Shown in pieces: positions 26,346-34,751 of a stretch of DNA of 64,000 bases. The notes under the pieces were generated by a model. That model had not been told where the DNA came from and did not search any database. It saw only the letters and a program-made list of their open reading frames with translations. Location of the stretch: positions 186,001 through 250,000 of the forward strand of contig BMUD01000004.1 in the NCBI GenBank assembly GCA_014650015.1, written 5' to 3'. The position numbers and the translations under genes are program-made. Origin of the DNA: Streptomyces griseoloalbus (GTDB lineage: Bacteria; Actinomycetota; Actinomycetes; Streptomycetales; Streptomycetaceae). The stretch's first letter is position 1, and each line of letters opens with the position of its first letter.

Positions 26346-26948
26346 TCAGGGGCCGGCGACCGGAGGCGGCCCCAGGAGGTCGAGTGCCCGCTCCCAGCCG
26401 AACTGAGCCCGTCCGCCGTCCGGGTCCGTCTCCCCCGCGTACGGGTCACCGAAGCGCACCCCCATGCCGCGCAGCCGGGTGACGCTGTCCCGGTAGGCGG
26501 GGTGGGCGGCCAGCGCGTCGGCCACGCACGGCAGGACGGCGATCGGTACGCCGAGACCGGCGGCCTCGCAGAGGGTGCCCAGGGCGAGGGTGTCCGCGAT
26601 TCCCGCCGCCCACTTGTTGACGGTGTTGAAAGTGGCGGGCGCGACCACCACGGCGTCGGGCGCCGGGAAGGGCCGGGGCTCGCCCGGGGTGCGCCAGGCG
26701 GACCGGATCGGGTGACCGGTCTGCGCCTCGACGGCGGCGGTGTCGAAGAAACCGTTCATGGCGACCGGTGTCGCGATGACGCCGACCTCCCAGTTCCGTT
26801 CCTGTGCGGAGGTGATCAGCTTGCTGACGTCCGCGGCGACACCGGCGGCGCAGACGACGGCGTAGAGGAAGGGCTTCTGTCGCATCTCGCGCTTCTCGCG
26901 CAGCACTTGCTTGGCGCGCCGCACGTGTTTCTCGGCCTGTTCGGTCAC
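26346..26948 (-). CDS. flavoprotein family protein (PPC-decarboxylase-like fold)
   Basis: The 200-residue protein starts at GTG 26948. LYAVVCAAGVAADVSKLI is the first strand and FMN phosphate loop, and DAVVVAPATFNTVNKWAAGIADTLA is the conserved second flavin site of the HFCD/flavoprotein family (phosphopantothenoylcysteine decarboxylase, EpiD, UbiX relatives). The substrate-recognition motif of CoaC proper is not evident, so the reaction is open. It is convergent with the DUF4232 gene and alone in its unit. Acts in the cytoplasm. Confidence 0.8.
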   Translation of the reverse strand: MTEQAEKHVRRAKQVLREKREMRQKPFLYAVVCAAGVAADVSKLITSAQERNWEVGVIATPVAMNGFFDTAAVEAQTGHPIRSAWRTPGEPRPFPAPDAVVVAPATFNTVNKWAAGIADTLALGTLCEAAGLGVPIAVLPCVADALAAHPAYRDSVTRLRGMGVRFGDPYAGETDPDGGRAQFGWERALDLLGPPPVAGP

Positions 26949-27116
26949 CCGAACACCCTAGTCACTCCCGGAAAATCGGTGGCCCGTCACCGATGGACGG
27001 CTCCAGTATCCAGCCATGCCCACCCACTGCGTACCGATGCCGCTGTCCGCCTCCGCCACCGCCGCGGGCCGACAGCAGCGGCCCTGCCCGGGCGGAGAAC
27101 CGGCACCGCCGCGCCG

Positions 27117-27749
27117 ATGACGGCCGCCGTCCTCGCGGGGCTGCTCGCCGGCTACGGCATCGCCGTCCCCGTGGGCGCCGTCGGGACGTACCTCGTCTCC
27201 CTCACCGCCCGCACCTCCCCGCGCACCGGTGTCTGCGCGGCCCTCGGCATCGCCACGGCCGACGGGCTCTACGCCCTCGCGGCCACCCTCGGCGGTTCGG
27301 CCCTCGCGTCGGCGCTGCGGCCGGCGCTGGAGCCGCTGCGCCGGGTCTGTGCCCTGGTGCTGCTCGCGCTGGCGGCGTGGGGCGCGGCCACGGCCGTACG
27401 GCGGTACCGGGGCCGGCGGCTCACCAGCCGGGCCGAAGCCGCCCCGCCGAGTCCCGCCCGGGCGTATCTGACGCTGCTCGGCATCACCCTGCTGAACCCC
27501 ACCACCGTGATCTACTTCGCGGCGCTCGTGCTCGGCTCCCAGAGCGAGGAGGCGGCCGGGCTCGCGGAGCGGACCGTGTTCGTGACGGCGGCCTTCGCCG
27601 CCTCCGCGAGCTGGCAGGTGCTGCTCGCCGGGGGCGGCGCCCTGCTGGGCCGGGCGCTGACCGGTCACCGGGGGCGGCTGGTGACCGCGCTGGTGGCGAG
27701 CGGGGTGATGACGGCGCTCGCGGTACGGATGGTGACGGCTCCCGCCTAG
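27117..27749 (+). CDS. LysE-family transporter
   Basis: This 210-residue membrane protein has about six hydrophobic segments. The opening AAVLAGLLAGYGIAVPVGAVG and the internal LLGITLLNPTTVIYFAAL (N-P in a membrane helix) are hallmarks of the LysE/RhtB exporter superfamily, which export amino acids or related compounds. ATG 27117 is chosen for family length. The ribosome site is weak and there is overlap-free space upstream. The substrate is unknown. Confidence 0.85.
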   Translation: MTAAVLAGLLAGYGIAVPVGAVGTYLVSLTARTSPRTGVCAALGIATADGLYALAATLGGSALASALRPALEPLRRVCALVLLALAAWGAATAVRRYRGRRLTSRAEAAPPSPARAYLTLLGITLLNPTTVIYFAALVLGSQSEEAAGLAERTVFVTAAFAASASWQVLLAGGGALLGRALTGHRGRLVTALVASGVMTALAVRMVTAPA

Positions 27750-27763
27750 AGGGCCTGTCCGCC

Positions 27764-27784
27764 CGCCCGGGATTTTCCCGGGCG
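27764..27784. terminator. hairpin terminator between convergent genes
   Basis: The 9-bp arms CGCCCGGGA and TCCCGGGCG surround a TTT loop, 15 bases after the LysE-family stop and 37 before the end of the convergent cation transporter. It probably serves both. Confidence 0.7.
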
Positions 27785-27820
27785 ACGCGCATGAAGCGCC
27801 TGCCGTCGGGCAGCCGTGAG

Positions 27821-28786
27821 TCAGGCCCCGCCGCGTTCCCCCGTCGCGGCGGGGCTTTCCCGTGCCTCCCGTGCCTCCGGTGAACCGCGGTCGGTGATGT
27901 CGAGGAAGATCTGCTCCGCCTCGGGCACCTCGCGGGCGATGGACCGCTTGATGCGTACGGCGACCTCCTCCACCCGCTCGCTGTCCAGTCCGGGCATCAG
28001 GTCGACGCGGGCGGCGACCAGGGCGGTGTCCAGCCCGGTCTTCATCGTGAGGAGCGCCTCCACACTGTCGATCTCGGGCTGTTCCCCGAGCAGTTCCCGG
28101 ATCCGCCTGCTCGCCTCCGGGTCGGCGGCCTCGCCGATCAGGTGGTCCCGGGCGTCGCGCCCGAGGCGGTAGGCGACGTAGACCAGCAGTGCGCCGATGG
28201 CGAGCGAGGCGGCCGCCTCCCACACCACCTGCCCGGTGACCATGTGCAGCGCCATGCCCGCGATGGCCAGGGTGACGCCCACCACCGCGGTGCCGTCCTC
28301 GGCGACCACCGTGCGCAGCGCCGGATCGCGCAGCCCGCTGCCCGCGCCGCCCTGCCTGCGCACCTGGTAGAGGGCCCGCAGCAGCGAGGCGCCCTCGGCG
28401 AGCAGGGCGACACCGAGCACGATCAGCCCGGCCACATAGCCCTCGCGGTCCTCCCCGCCGCCGTTCGTGAGGGCGCCGATGCCCTGGTAGAAGGAGAAGC
28501 AGCCACCCATCACGAAGATCCCGACGGCCGCCAGCAGAGCCCAGAAGAACCGCTCCTTGCCGTAGCCGAAGGGGTGCCGCCGGTCGGCCGGGCGCCGGCT
28601 GCGCCGCAGCGAGGCGAGCAGGAACACCTCGTTGAGGCTGTCGGCCACCGAATGCGCCGCCTCCGACAGCAGTGCGGGCGAGGACGCCACCACACCGCCG
28701 ACGGCCTTGGCGACCGCGATCACCAGATTGGCTGCGAGCGCCACCAGCACGGTGACGCGGGTTCTGCGATCCGATCGTGTAGTCAC
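27821..28786 (-). CDS. cation diffusion facilitator (CDF) transporter
   Basis: This protein of about 321 residues has six membrane segments followed by a cytoplasmic metal-binding domain. Transport-site residues are seen in ALLSEAAHSVADSLNEVFL (H-S-x2-D), and the loop HPFGYGKERFFWALLA is the CDF signature. The C-terminal domain (IDSVEALLTMKTGLDTALV, VPEAEQIFLDITD) matches the zinc-transporter dimerisation domain. It exports divalent cations such as Zn2+ in exchange for protons. GTG 28786 overlaps a GGAGG sequence, so the exact start is uncertain. It is divergent from the hydroquinone reductase gene. Confidence 0.9.
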   Translation of the reverse strand: MTTRSDRRTRVTVLVALAANLVIAVAKAVGGVVASSPALLSEAAHSVADSLNEVFLLASLRRSRRPADRRHPFGYGKERFFWALLAAVGIFVMGGCFSFYQGIGALTNGGGEDREGYVAGLIVLGVALLAEGASLLRALYQVRRQGGAGSGLRDPALRTVVAEDGTAVVGVTLAIAGMALHMVTGQVVWEAAASLAIGALLVYVAYRLGRDARDHLIGEAADPEASRRIRELLGEQPEIDSVEALLTMKTGLDTALVAARVDLMPGLDSERVEEVAVRIKRSIAREVPEAEQIFLDITDRGSPEAREARESPAATGERGGA

Positions 28787-28886
28787 CTCCGCCGATTGCC
28801 CCGGTCGGCCTAGGTCACACCGTGCCGTCGGCGGAAAACGGGGAACGCGGTCACAGGGACATCCCGACGGAGACAAGGAGAGCATC

Positions 28887-29912
28887 ATGGGCCGCGACGA
28901 CGGGGGCGGCGGCAACAGCGCGTACGGGAGGAAGATGTTCAAGAGGTCCAGGGCGCACTTCGCGGACCGCATCACCGCGGACGGCCGGGACGGGTGGCCG
29001 GTGGCGTCGGGGCGCTACCGGCTCGTCGTGAGCCGCGCCTGCCCGTGGGCGAGCCGGGCGCTGGTGTCCCGGCGGCTGCTCGGACTCGAGGACGCGCTGT
29101 CCCTGGCCGTCGCCGACCCCCTTCAGGACGACCGCAGCTGGCGCTTCACGCTGGATCCGCAGGACCGCGACCCGGTCCTCGGCATCCGGTATCTGAGCGA
29201 GGCGTACGACCGGCGGGAGTCGGACTACCCGGGCGGGGTGAGCGTGCCGGCGATCGTGGACGTGCCCAGCGGGAAGCTGGTCACCAACGACTACCAGCGC
29301 ATCACCCTGGACCTCGCCACCGAGTGGACGGCCCTGCACCGGCAGGGGGCGCCCGATCTGTATCCGGTGGAGCGCCGCGACGAGATCGACGCGCTGATGG
29401 AGGACGTCTTCCAGGACGTCAACAACGGCGTGTACCGGGCGGGTTTCGCCACCGGCCAGGAGGAGTACGAGGCCGCGTGCGCGGCTCTGTTCCGGCGGCT
29501 GGAGCTGCTGGAGCGGCGGCTGGAGCGGCAGCGGTATCTCGTCGGCGACACCCTCACCGAGGCGGACATCCGGCTGTTCACCACGCTGGTGCGGTTCGAC
29601 GCGGTGTATCACGGCCACTTCAAGTGCAACCGGTGGAAACTGACGGAGAGCCGGGTGCTGTGGGCGTACGTCCGTGACCTGTACCAGACGCCCGGCTTCG
29701 GCGACACCGTGGACTTCGACCACATCAAACGGCACTACTACCAGGTGCACACCGGCATCAACCCGACCGGCATCGTGCCCCTCGGTCCCGACCTGTCCGG
29801 CTGGACGGCGCCGCATCACCGTGAGGAGCTGGGCGGCCGGCCGTTCGGGGACGGCACTCCACCGGGACCGGTGCCGGACGGCGAGGAGGTGCCGGCGCGG
29901 GGCCGACCCTGA
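28887..29912 (+). CDS. glutathionyl-hydroquinone reductase-type GST (Xi class)
   Basis: The 341-residue protein starts at ATG 28887 behind AAGGAG. RYRLVVSRACPWASRAL holds the catalytic Cys in C-P-W-A, the mark of glutathionyl-hydroquinone reductases. Other family features are DPVLGIRYLSEAY, YPGGVSVPAIVD, NDYQRI and FDAVYHGHFKCN in the helical domain. In actinobacteria the thiol partner would be mycothiol rather than glutathione, so it should be read as a mycothiol-dependent reductase (inference). It reduces S-conjugated hydroquinones in the cytoplasm. A DUF4235 gene follows. Confidence 0.9.
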   Translation: MGRDDGGGGNSAYGRKMFKRSRAHFADRITADGRDGWPVASGRYRLVVSRACPWASRALVSRRLLGLEDALSLAVADPLQDDRSWRFTLDPQDRDPVLGIRYLSEAYDRRESDYPGGVSVPAIVDVPSGKLVTNDYQRITLDLATEWTALHRQGAPDLYPVERRDEIDALMEDVFQDVNNGVYRAGFATGQEEYEAACAALFRRLELLERRLERQRYLVGDTLTEADIRLFTTLVRFDAVYHGHFKCNRWKLTESRVLWAYVRDLYQTPGFGDTVDFDHIKRHYYQVHTGINPTGIVPLGPDLSGWTAPHHREELGGRPFGDGTPPGPVPDGEEVPARGRP

Positions 29913-29983
29913 CCGTTCCCGGCCTGTCCGGGCCCGACGATCCATCCACCGACGAGACGACGAAGCCGACCTAGGAGAGGCAC

Positions 29984-30295
29984 GTGGCGAAGAAGAGCAA
30001 GAAGGCCAAGAAGAAGCTGCCCATGGCGTACAAGCCCATCGGATTCGCGCTGGGCTGGACCAGCGGAACCGTGGCGGGGATGGCCTTCCAGAAGGTCTGG
30101 AAGCTGGTCCGGCACGAGGACGACGCGCCGGACGCGCTGGACCGGGACCGCCGCTGGGGCGAGATCCTGCTGGCGGCGGCGATCCAGGGCGCCATCTTCG
30201 CGGTGGTGCGCAGCGCCGTGGACCGCGCGGGTGCCAAGGCCATCGAACGCTCCACGGGCACCTGGCCGGTCCCCGAGAAGGGCGGCCGCGACTGA
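29984..30295 (+). CDS. DUF4235 membrane protein
   Basis: The 103-residue protein starts at GTG 29984 behind TAGGAGAGG. A very basic N-terminus (AKKSKKAKKKLPMAYKPIG) is followed by two hydrophobic helices (FALGWTSGTVAGMAF; EILLAAAIQGAIFAVVRSAV) joined by a charged loop. This is the DUF4235 architecture, common in Streptomyces and of unknown function. It ends just before a strong terminator. Confidence 0.85.
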   Translation: MAKKSKKAKKKLPMAYKPIGFALGWTSGTVAGMAFQKVWKLVRHEDDAPDALDRDRRWGEILLAAAIQGAIFAVVRSAVDRAGAKAIERSTGTWPVPEKGGRD

Positions 30296-30298
30296 TCC

Positions 30299-30340
30299 GC
30301 CGGTACGGACACCGCCGGCGTCGGCGGTGTCCGTACCGGC
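30299..30340. terminator. very strong bidirectional terminator hairpin
   Basis: A perfect 19-bp stem (30299-30317 with 30322-30340) has a 4-base loop. It starts 4 bases after the DUF4235 stop and precedes the end of the convergent VOC gene. Confidence 0.9.
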
Positions 30341-30365
30341 CGCCCCGCCGCCCCCGGCGGCGGGG

Positions 30366-30758
30366 TCACCCCTGTTTGGGCGCCGTGGGGGTGCCTCGGC
30401 GGACGGTGAAGGAGTGGCCCGCCGGGTCGGCGTAGCCACGTTCCTCGGTGGGTCCCGACGCGTCGCCCGACTCCATCGGACGGCCGCCGAGGCCGACGAT
30501 CCGGCGCTCCACCGCATCCACGTCGTGCACCACGAACTCCAGGTGCGCCTGGAGGGAGTTCTCGGGGCGCGGCCAGCTCGGCGCGGTCGCGTTGACATCG
30601 CGGCGCAGCGCCAGGCGGAAGCCGTCGGCGGCCCGGATCTCCACCCGGTTGGCGTTGGCGTCGACCTGCTCCGCCTCCAGCAACTCCCTGTAGAACTCGG
30701 CGAGTTTTTCGGGTTCGGCGCAGTCGAGCACCACCACGCCCGCAGTCACCAGTGCCAT
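30366..30758 (-). CDS. VOC-family (glyoxalase-like) protein
   Basis: The 130-residue protein starts at ATG 30758 behind GGAGG. Paired beta-alpha-beta-beta-beta units are seen: VTAGVVVLDCAEPEKLAEFYRELL, then LQAHLEFVVHDVDAVERRIVGLGG and the C-terminal ADPAGHSFTV. Residues such as H in AHLEF and E in the first half sit where metal ligands occur in the vicinal-oxygen-chelate fold. Members are isomerases, dioxygenases or antibiotic-binding proteins; this one's role is open. Confidence 0.85.
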   Translation of the reverse strand: MALVTAGVVVLDCAEPEKLAEFYRELLEAEQVDANANRVEIRAADGFRLALRRDVNATAPSWPRPENSLQAHLEFVVHDVDAVERRIVGLGGRPMESGDASGPTEERGYADPAGHSFTVRRGTPTAPKQG

Positions 30759-31078
30759 GTCTCCTCCTCGAGGGTCCGGGGCTCGGGGCGCTCCTGCCCC
30801 GCCCGGTAGGTGACACCTGTCCCCGCTCGCCGGTTTCAGTCGGGTTCCCGGGCCGGGGACTCCTGAGCGGCGCGGGACGGTTCGCGGCTCAAGTGGCCTG
30901 TGGGGTAACGGACATCACGACAGCCCACCGTGTAGATCATTTACGCTCGGGGCAGCCTCGTAGCGCTTCTCGATTCAACTTCCCTGCCAGGCAGCTGAGT
31001 TCGAGTGCGTGGGCGGTCGCCATGGCCGCCCGCTCGCAGGGCGGGGGACTCTGCGTTCCGTCTCCCGAAAGGAAGCAC
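30759..31078. other. divergent region between VOC gene and terpene synthase
   Basis: This 320-base region carries a perfect 11-base palindrome AGGTGACACCT (30808-30818) and an inverted repeat GGGCGG...CCGCCC (31011-31031) in the leader of the terpene synthase. Either could be regulatory. No ORF with family features was seen. Confidence 0.4.
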
Positions 31079-32110
31079 ATGCCTCAGGACGTCCGGTTCG
31101 ACCTCCCCTTCGGCACTCCCGTCAGCGACCATCTGGAATACGCCCGGGTACGGCATCTGCGCTGGGTGCGGGAGATGGGGCTGGTCCGCAGCCGGGCCGG
31201 ATTCGAGGAGTACCGCTCCTGGGATCTGCCCCAGGCCGCCGCCCGTACCTACCCGTACGCCTCGGCGGAGGACCTGGTCGTCCTGATGAACTGGTTCTCC
31301 CTCGCCTTCCTGTTCGACGACCAGTTCGACGCCGGGCGGCCGGACCGCGCGGAGCGCATAGACGAGGTGGCCCGGGAACTCATCGTGACCCCGCTGCGGC
31401 CTGCGGGGAGTACGCCCAGGGTCGCCTGCCCCCTCACGCTCGCCTGGGCCCAGGTCTGGGAACACCTTTCGGATGGCATGTCCCTGACCTGGAAGACCCG
31501 GTTCGCGGCCTCCTGGGGCCGGTTCCTGGTCGCGCACTGCGAGGAGGTCGACCTGGCCGCCCGCGGGCTGGCCGGGACGCTGGGCCTGCGGGAGTACGCC
31601 GCCTTCCGGCGCCGTACCGTCGGCATCCATCACAGCATCGACGCGGGCGAACGCAGCCGTCGCTTCGAGGTTCCGGCGCAGGCGATGGCGCATCCGCTGA
31701 TGGAGCGACTGCGTGATCTGGCCGCGGACACCATCGGGTTCATGAACGACATCCACTCCTTCGAGCGGGAGCGGCGCCGCGGTGACGGCCACAACCTGAT
31801 CGCCGTGCTGCAACGGGAGCGGGGCTGCTCCTGGGAGGAGGCCGCCGCCGAGGCGTACGGCATGACGACGGCGTGCCTGGCGCGGTACGTCGAACTCGAG
31901 GCCCGGGTGCCGCGGATGTGCGACGAGCTCGGACTCGACGCGGACGAGCGCGACCGGGTGCGCAGGGGCGTGGAGGCCATCCAGCACTGGATCAACGGCA
32001 ACTACGAGTGGGCGCTGACCACCGGCCGGTACGCGGCGTCGAAGGAGGGCCCGGTGGCCACCGCCGAGCAGGCCGGACGGGGTGCGGTGGACGATCTGCT
32101 GACGGTGTGA
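31079..32110 (+). CDS. class I terpene synthase (bacterial sesqui-/diterpene cyclase type)
   Basis: The 343-residue protein starts at ATG 31079 behind AAAGGAAG. The diphosphate-binding aspartate motif is D80-D-Q-F-D84, and the NSE triad is N223-D-I-H-S227-F-E-R-E231. The C-terminal R-Y pair (TTGRYAA) is also present. These hold three Mg2+ ions and the substrate diphosphate, so the enzyme should be active, cyclising farnesyl, geranyl or geranylgeranyl diphosphate. It does not obviously read as geosmin, epi-isozizaene, pentalenene or methylisoborneol synthase, so the product cannot be named. It is convergent with a P450 of the adjacent conservon, a possible tailoring partner. Confidence 0.9.
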   Translation: MPQDVRFDLPFGTPVSDHLEYARVRHLRWVREMGLVRSRAGFEEYRSWDLPQAAARTYPYASAEDLVVLMNWFSLAFLFDDQFDAGRPDRAERIDEVARELIVTPLRPAGSTPRVACPLTLAWAQVWEHLSDGMSLTWKTRFAASWGRFLVAHCEEVDLAARGLAGTLGLREYAAFRRRTVGIHHSIDAGERSRRFEVPAQAMAHPLMERLRDLAADTIGFMNDIHSFERERRRGDGHNLIAVLQRERGCSWEEAAAEAYGMTTACLARYVELEARVPRMCDELGLDADERDRVRRGVEAIQHWINGNYEWALTTGRYAASKEGPVATAEQAGRGAVDDLLTV

Positions 32111-32120
32111 GACGGCTGTG

Positions 32121-32149
32121 CTGCCCGGCCGCCGGGCCGTGCCGGGCAG
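32121..32149. terminator. hairpin between terpene synthase and P450 genes
   Basis: The 9-bp arms CTGCCCGGC and GCCGGGCAG surround an 11-base GC-rich loop, located between the two convergent stops. It is probably used from both sides. Confidence 0.65.
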
Positions 32150-32154
32150 TGACC

Positions 32155-33390
32155 TCACCCGCCGAACTCGACCGGCAGGCGGTCCAGTCGGGACTCCCAG
32201 GTGGAGGCGGTGGAGCTGAGCTCCTCCGGCGGCACCGCAAGCCGCAGTCCCGGCAGCCGGTGCAGCAGGACGTCGACGGCGATCTCGATGACGGCCTGGC
32301 CCATGTTCTGCCCGGGGCACTCGTGAGGGCCCGAACTGAAGGCCAGATGAGCCTGGTTGCCCTGGACGGAGACCCCGGTGTCCGGTCGGATCTCGGGGTC
32401 CTGGTTGCCCGCGGCGAGGCCCAGCACCAGCAGGTCGCCCTCCCGGATGCGATGGCCGCCCAGTTCCAGGTCGCCGGCGGCGAAGCGGCCCGGCAGGACG
32501 GCCAGCGGCGGGCTGTCCCACATGACCTCCTCCACCACCGCGGAGATGTTCAACTGGCCGCTGATCAGCCCGGAGAGCCGGGTGGTGTCGGTGAGGACCA
32601 GTTGCAGCACCCGGGCCAGCAGATTGCTGGTGGTGGTGTGCGCGGCGATCAGCACCAGACGCAGATGACTGACGATCTCGTCCTCGTCGAGTCCGGCGTG
32701 ATGCTCCAGCAGAGCGGTGGCGAGGTCGCCGCCGGGCTCGGAGCGCTTGCGCACGACGAGTTCGCCGAGGATCTCCTGGATGCGCGCGTCGTGCGTGACG
32801 GCGTCCTCGCCGCCCTTGAGGACCTGGGCGCAGGACTCGACCAGATCGCGCCCCTCCGCCTCGGGCAGCCCCAGGACGCGGCTGAGCACCAGCATCGGCA
32901 GATACTCGGCGTAGTCACCGACCAGGTCGGCGCGTCCGGCATCGGCGAAGGCGTCGATCTGCTTGTTGGCGTAGTGCGTGGCGTGCCGGCGGATGCCTCG
33001 CCCGGCCGCCGCCTGGAGACCGTCGGTGACGGCCCCGCGGAGCCTGCGGTGCGGTTCGCCGTCCTGGGAGACGCAGTCGGGACGCCAGCCGAGCATCGGG
33101 ATGAGCGGTGAGCTCTCCTCGACACGGCCGTCGAGCCAGTCCCGCCAGATCCGGGCGTCCCGGGTGAACTGGCGGGGGTTGTCCAGTACCCGCCGGGCGT
33201 CCCGGTAGCCGAGCACCAGCCAGGCCGGCACCTCGCCCTCCAGGAGCACCGGCGCCACCGAGCCGTGCTCCTTGCGCAGCCGTTCGTAGATGCCGGCCGG
33301 GTCGGTGGCCGCCTCCGGCCCGTACAGGCGGGTGAGTTCCGCGCCGTGGTGGGCGACGGGACAGCCGCGGAGGGCGTCGAAGGCGTTCAC
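32155..33390 (-). CDS. cvnE: conservon-associated cytochrome P450, CYP157-like, with altered ExxR motif
   Basis: The 411-residue P450 starts at GTG 33390, overlapping CvnD by four bases. The haem-thiolate motif FSSGPHECPGQNMG is intact (axial Cys). The I-helix reads LIAAHTTTSN, lacking the usual acidic residue before Thr. The K-helix reads VVEEVMWDSPPL, so Trp replaces the Arg of the otherwise near-universal E-x-x-R. The same oddity is known in CYP157 enzymes of Streptomyces conservons. The substrate is unknown; a terpene from the convergent synthase is one candidate. Haem binding is expected, but catalytic competence is uncertain. Confidence 0.88.
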   Translation of the reverse strand: MNAFDALRGCPVAHHGAELTRLYGPEAATDPAGIYERLRKEHGSVAPVLLEGEVPAWLVLGYRDARRVLDNPRQFTRDARIWRDWLDGRVEESSPLIPMLGWRPDCVSQDGEPHRRLRGAVTDGLQAAAGRGIRRHATHYANKQIDAFADAGRADLVGDYAEYLPMLVLSRVLGLPEAEGRDLVESCAQVLKGGEDAVTHDARIQEILGELVVRKRSEPGGDLATALLEHHAGLDEDEIVSHLRLVLIAAHTTTSNLLARVLQLVLTDTTRLSGLISGQLNISAVVEEVMWDSPPLAVLPGRFAAGDLELGGHRIREGDLLVLGLAAGNQDPEIRPDTGVSVQGNQAHLAFSSGPHECPGQNMGQAVIEIAVDVLLHRLPGLRLAVPPEELSSTASTWESRLDRLPVEFGG

Positions 33391-33992
33391 CGGGGCTCCA
33401 CCGCGACGGCCGGGCGTCCCTTCACGTGCCGGATGAGGGCGAGGAGCACGTCACGGCTGGCGGCACGGTCGCGGGCGTCGAAGGACACGATGGGGATGTG
33501 CGCGGGGACGTCCAGGGCGTCCCGGATCTCCTCCACCGGGTAGTCCCTGGAGTCGGGGAAGACGTTGAGGGCGATGACGAACGGCACGTTCTGCCGCTCC
33601 ATCTCCTCGATCGCCCGGAAGCTGGAGGCCAGCCGCCGGGTGTCCACCAGGACGACCGCGCCGAGCGCCCCTTTGAACAACCCGTTCCACAGGAACCAGA
33701 AGCGCTCCTGTCCGGGCGTGCCGAACAGGTACAGCACCAGGCTGTCGTTGAGGCCGATCTTGCCGAAGTCCAGGCTGACGGTCGTCTGCGACTTCTCGGC
33801 GACCCCGATGAGGTCGTCGACGCCGACGCTGGCCTGGGTGAGGGTCTCCTCGGTGGTGAGCGGCCTGATGTCACTGACCGAGCGGACCATGGTGGTCTTC
33901 CCGGTGCCGAAGCCGCCGGCGATCATCACCTTCACCGAGCGGACGCCCCCGTCGGCGTGCCGACCGATTCCGTCAAAGCCTTTCGAGTCCAC
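33387..33992 (-). CDS. cvnD: conservon GTPase-like protein CvnD
   Basis: The 201-residue protein starts at GTG 33992 behind GAGGAGG. It is a Ras-like small GTPase: P-loop VMIAGGFGTGKTTMVRS, switch-II region LYLFGTPGQERFWFLW (D-x-x-G replaced by GTPGQE, as in MglA/Cvn proteins), and the guanine-specificity area ALNVFPDS. In conservons it is the G-protein partner of a membrane complex with CvnA-C. Its start overlaps the CvnC stop by 20 bases. Confidence 0.93.
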   Translation of the reverse strand: MDSKGFDGIGRHADGGVRSVKVMIAGGFGTGKTTMVRSVSDIRPLTTEETLTQASVGVDDLIGVAEKSQTTVSLDFGKIGLNDSLVLYLFGTPGQERFWFLWNGLFKGALGAVVLVDTRRLASSFRAIEEMERQNVPFVIALNVFPDSRDYPVEEIRDALDVPAHIPIVSFDARDRAASRDVLLALIRHVKGRPAVAVEPR

Positions 33993-34344
33993 TGAGTACC
34001 TCCTCAAGGAGTGCGAGGTCGGGCCCGCGGCCGGCGACGTGTGCCGGGGTGGGGTCACGGGCTTCGACACGGCCCGCGTCCAGCAGGTCCGACAGCAGCA
34101 CCGCGAGAATGTTGAACGGCAGTCCGAGGTGGGCGCCGAGTTCGGCGACCGAGAGCGGCTCCCGGCAGCGCCTGATGATCTCCTCGTGCTCGTGCTGCAG
34201 CCCCGGGACGGGGGCCGAGCGGGAGACCACGAGGGTCGCCACGTCGAGGCCGGCCGCCGAATCGCCCGGACCGCTGCGTCCTTGGGTGAGGACGTAATAG
34301 CGCTCGAGACCGGACGGATCCACGGGTCGGCGGGGAGCACTCAT
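33973..34344 (-). CDS. cvnC: conservon DUF742 protein CvnC
   Basis: The 123-residue protein has a winged-helix-like DUF742 fold: YYVLTQGRSGP opening, EEIIRRCREPLSVAELGAHL, LPFNILAVLLSDLLDAGRV. It is the middle partner in conservons (after the roadblock protein, before the GTPase). Translational overlap of ATGA with CvnB supports stoichiometric synthesis. No DNA target is known. Confidence 0.92.
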   Translation of the reverse strand: MSAPRRPVDPSGLERYYVLTQGRSGPGDSAAGLDVATLVVSRSAPVPGLQHEHEEIIRRCREPLSVAELGAHLGLPFNILAVLLSDLLDAGRVEARDPTPAHVAGRGPDLALLEEVLSGLERL

Positions 34345-34751
34345 CCAGAGTGCTCCTCCAGGCGCGCAGTGGTGCCGAGGAGTTCGCCCATCCGGCGGGC
34401 GAGGTCCCTCATCTGGTGTCCGAGGAGTCCTTGGTCCAGGCCCTCCCGCGCGAGGACGCCGAGGTAGGTCTCCACGCCCGCCCGGACCACGAACAGGTGG
34501 CCGCCGTCGACCTCGATCATCGCCAGCCGCAGCTGTCCCGCGTACGCGGGGAACTGCTCGGCGACCGGCTGGGCCAGGGCCTGCAGACCCGCCACCACGG
34601 CCGCGAAGCGGTCCACGTCGTCGGGGTCGTCCGCCCCGTAGGAGGTGATGGCCTTGCCGTCGCTGGAGGCCACGAGGGCGAATCGGATCTCCTGGATGCT
34701 CTCGACGAGATCGCGGAGCGCCCAGCTCACGTCGGTTCCCTGGTGCGTCAT
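34341..34751 (-). CDS. cvnB: conservon roadblock/LC7 protein CvnB
   Basis: This 136-residue roadblock/LC7-domain protein has the conserved pattern WALRDLVESIQEIRFALVAS, SDGKAITSYG and AMIEVDGGHLFVVRAG. Roadblock proteins act as regulators of Ras-like GTPases, here CvnD. Its ATG overlaps the CvnA stop by four bases, the second link in a fully overlapping operon. Confidence 0.93.
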   Translation of the reverse strand: MTHQGTDVSWALRDLVESIQEIRFALVASSDGKAITSYGADDPDDVDRFAAVVAGLQALAQPVAEQFPAYAGQLRLAMIEVDGGHLFVVRAGVETYLGVLAREGLDQGLLGHQMRDLARRMGELLGTTARLEEHSG

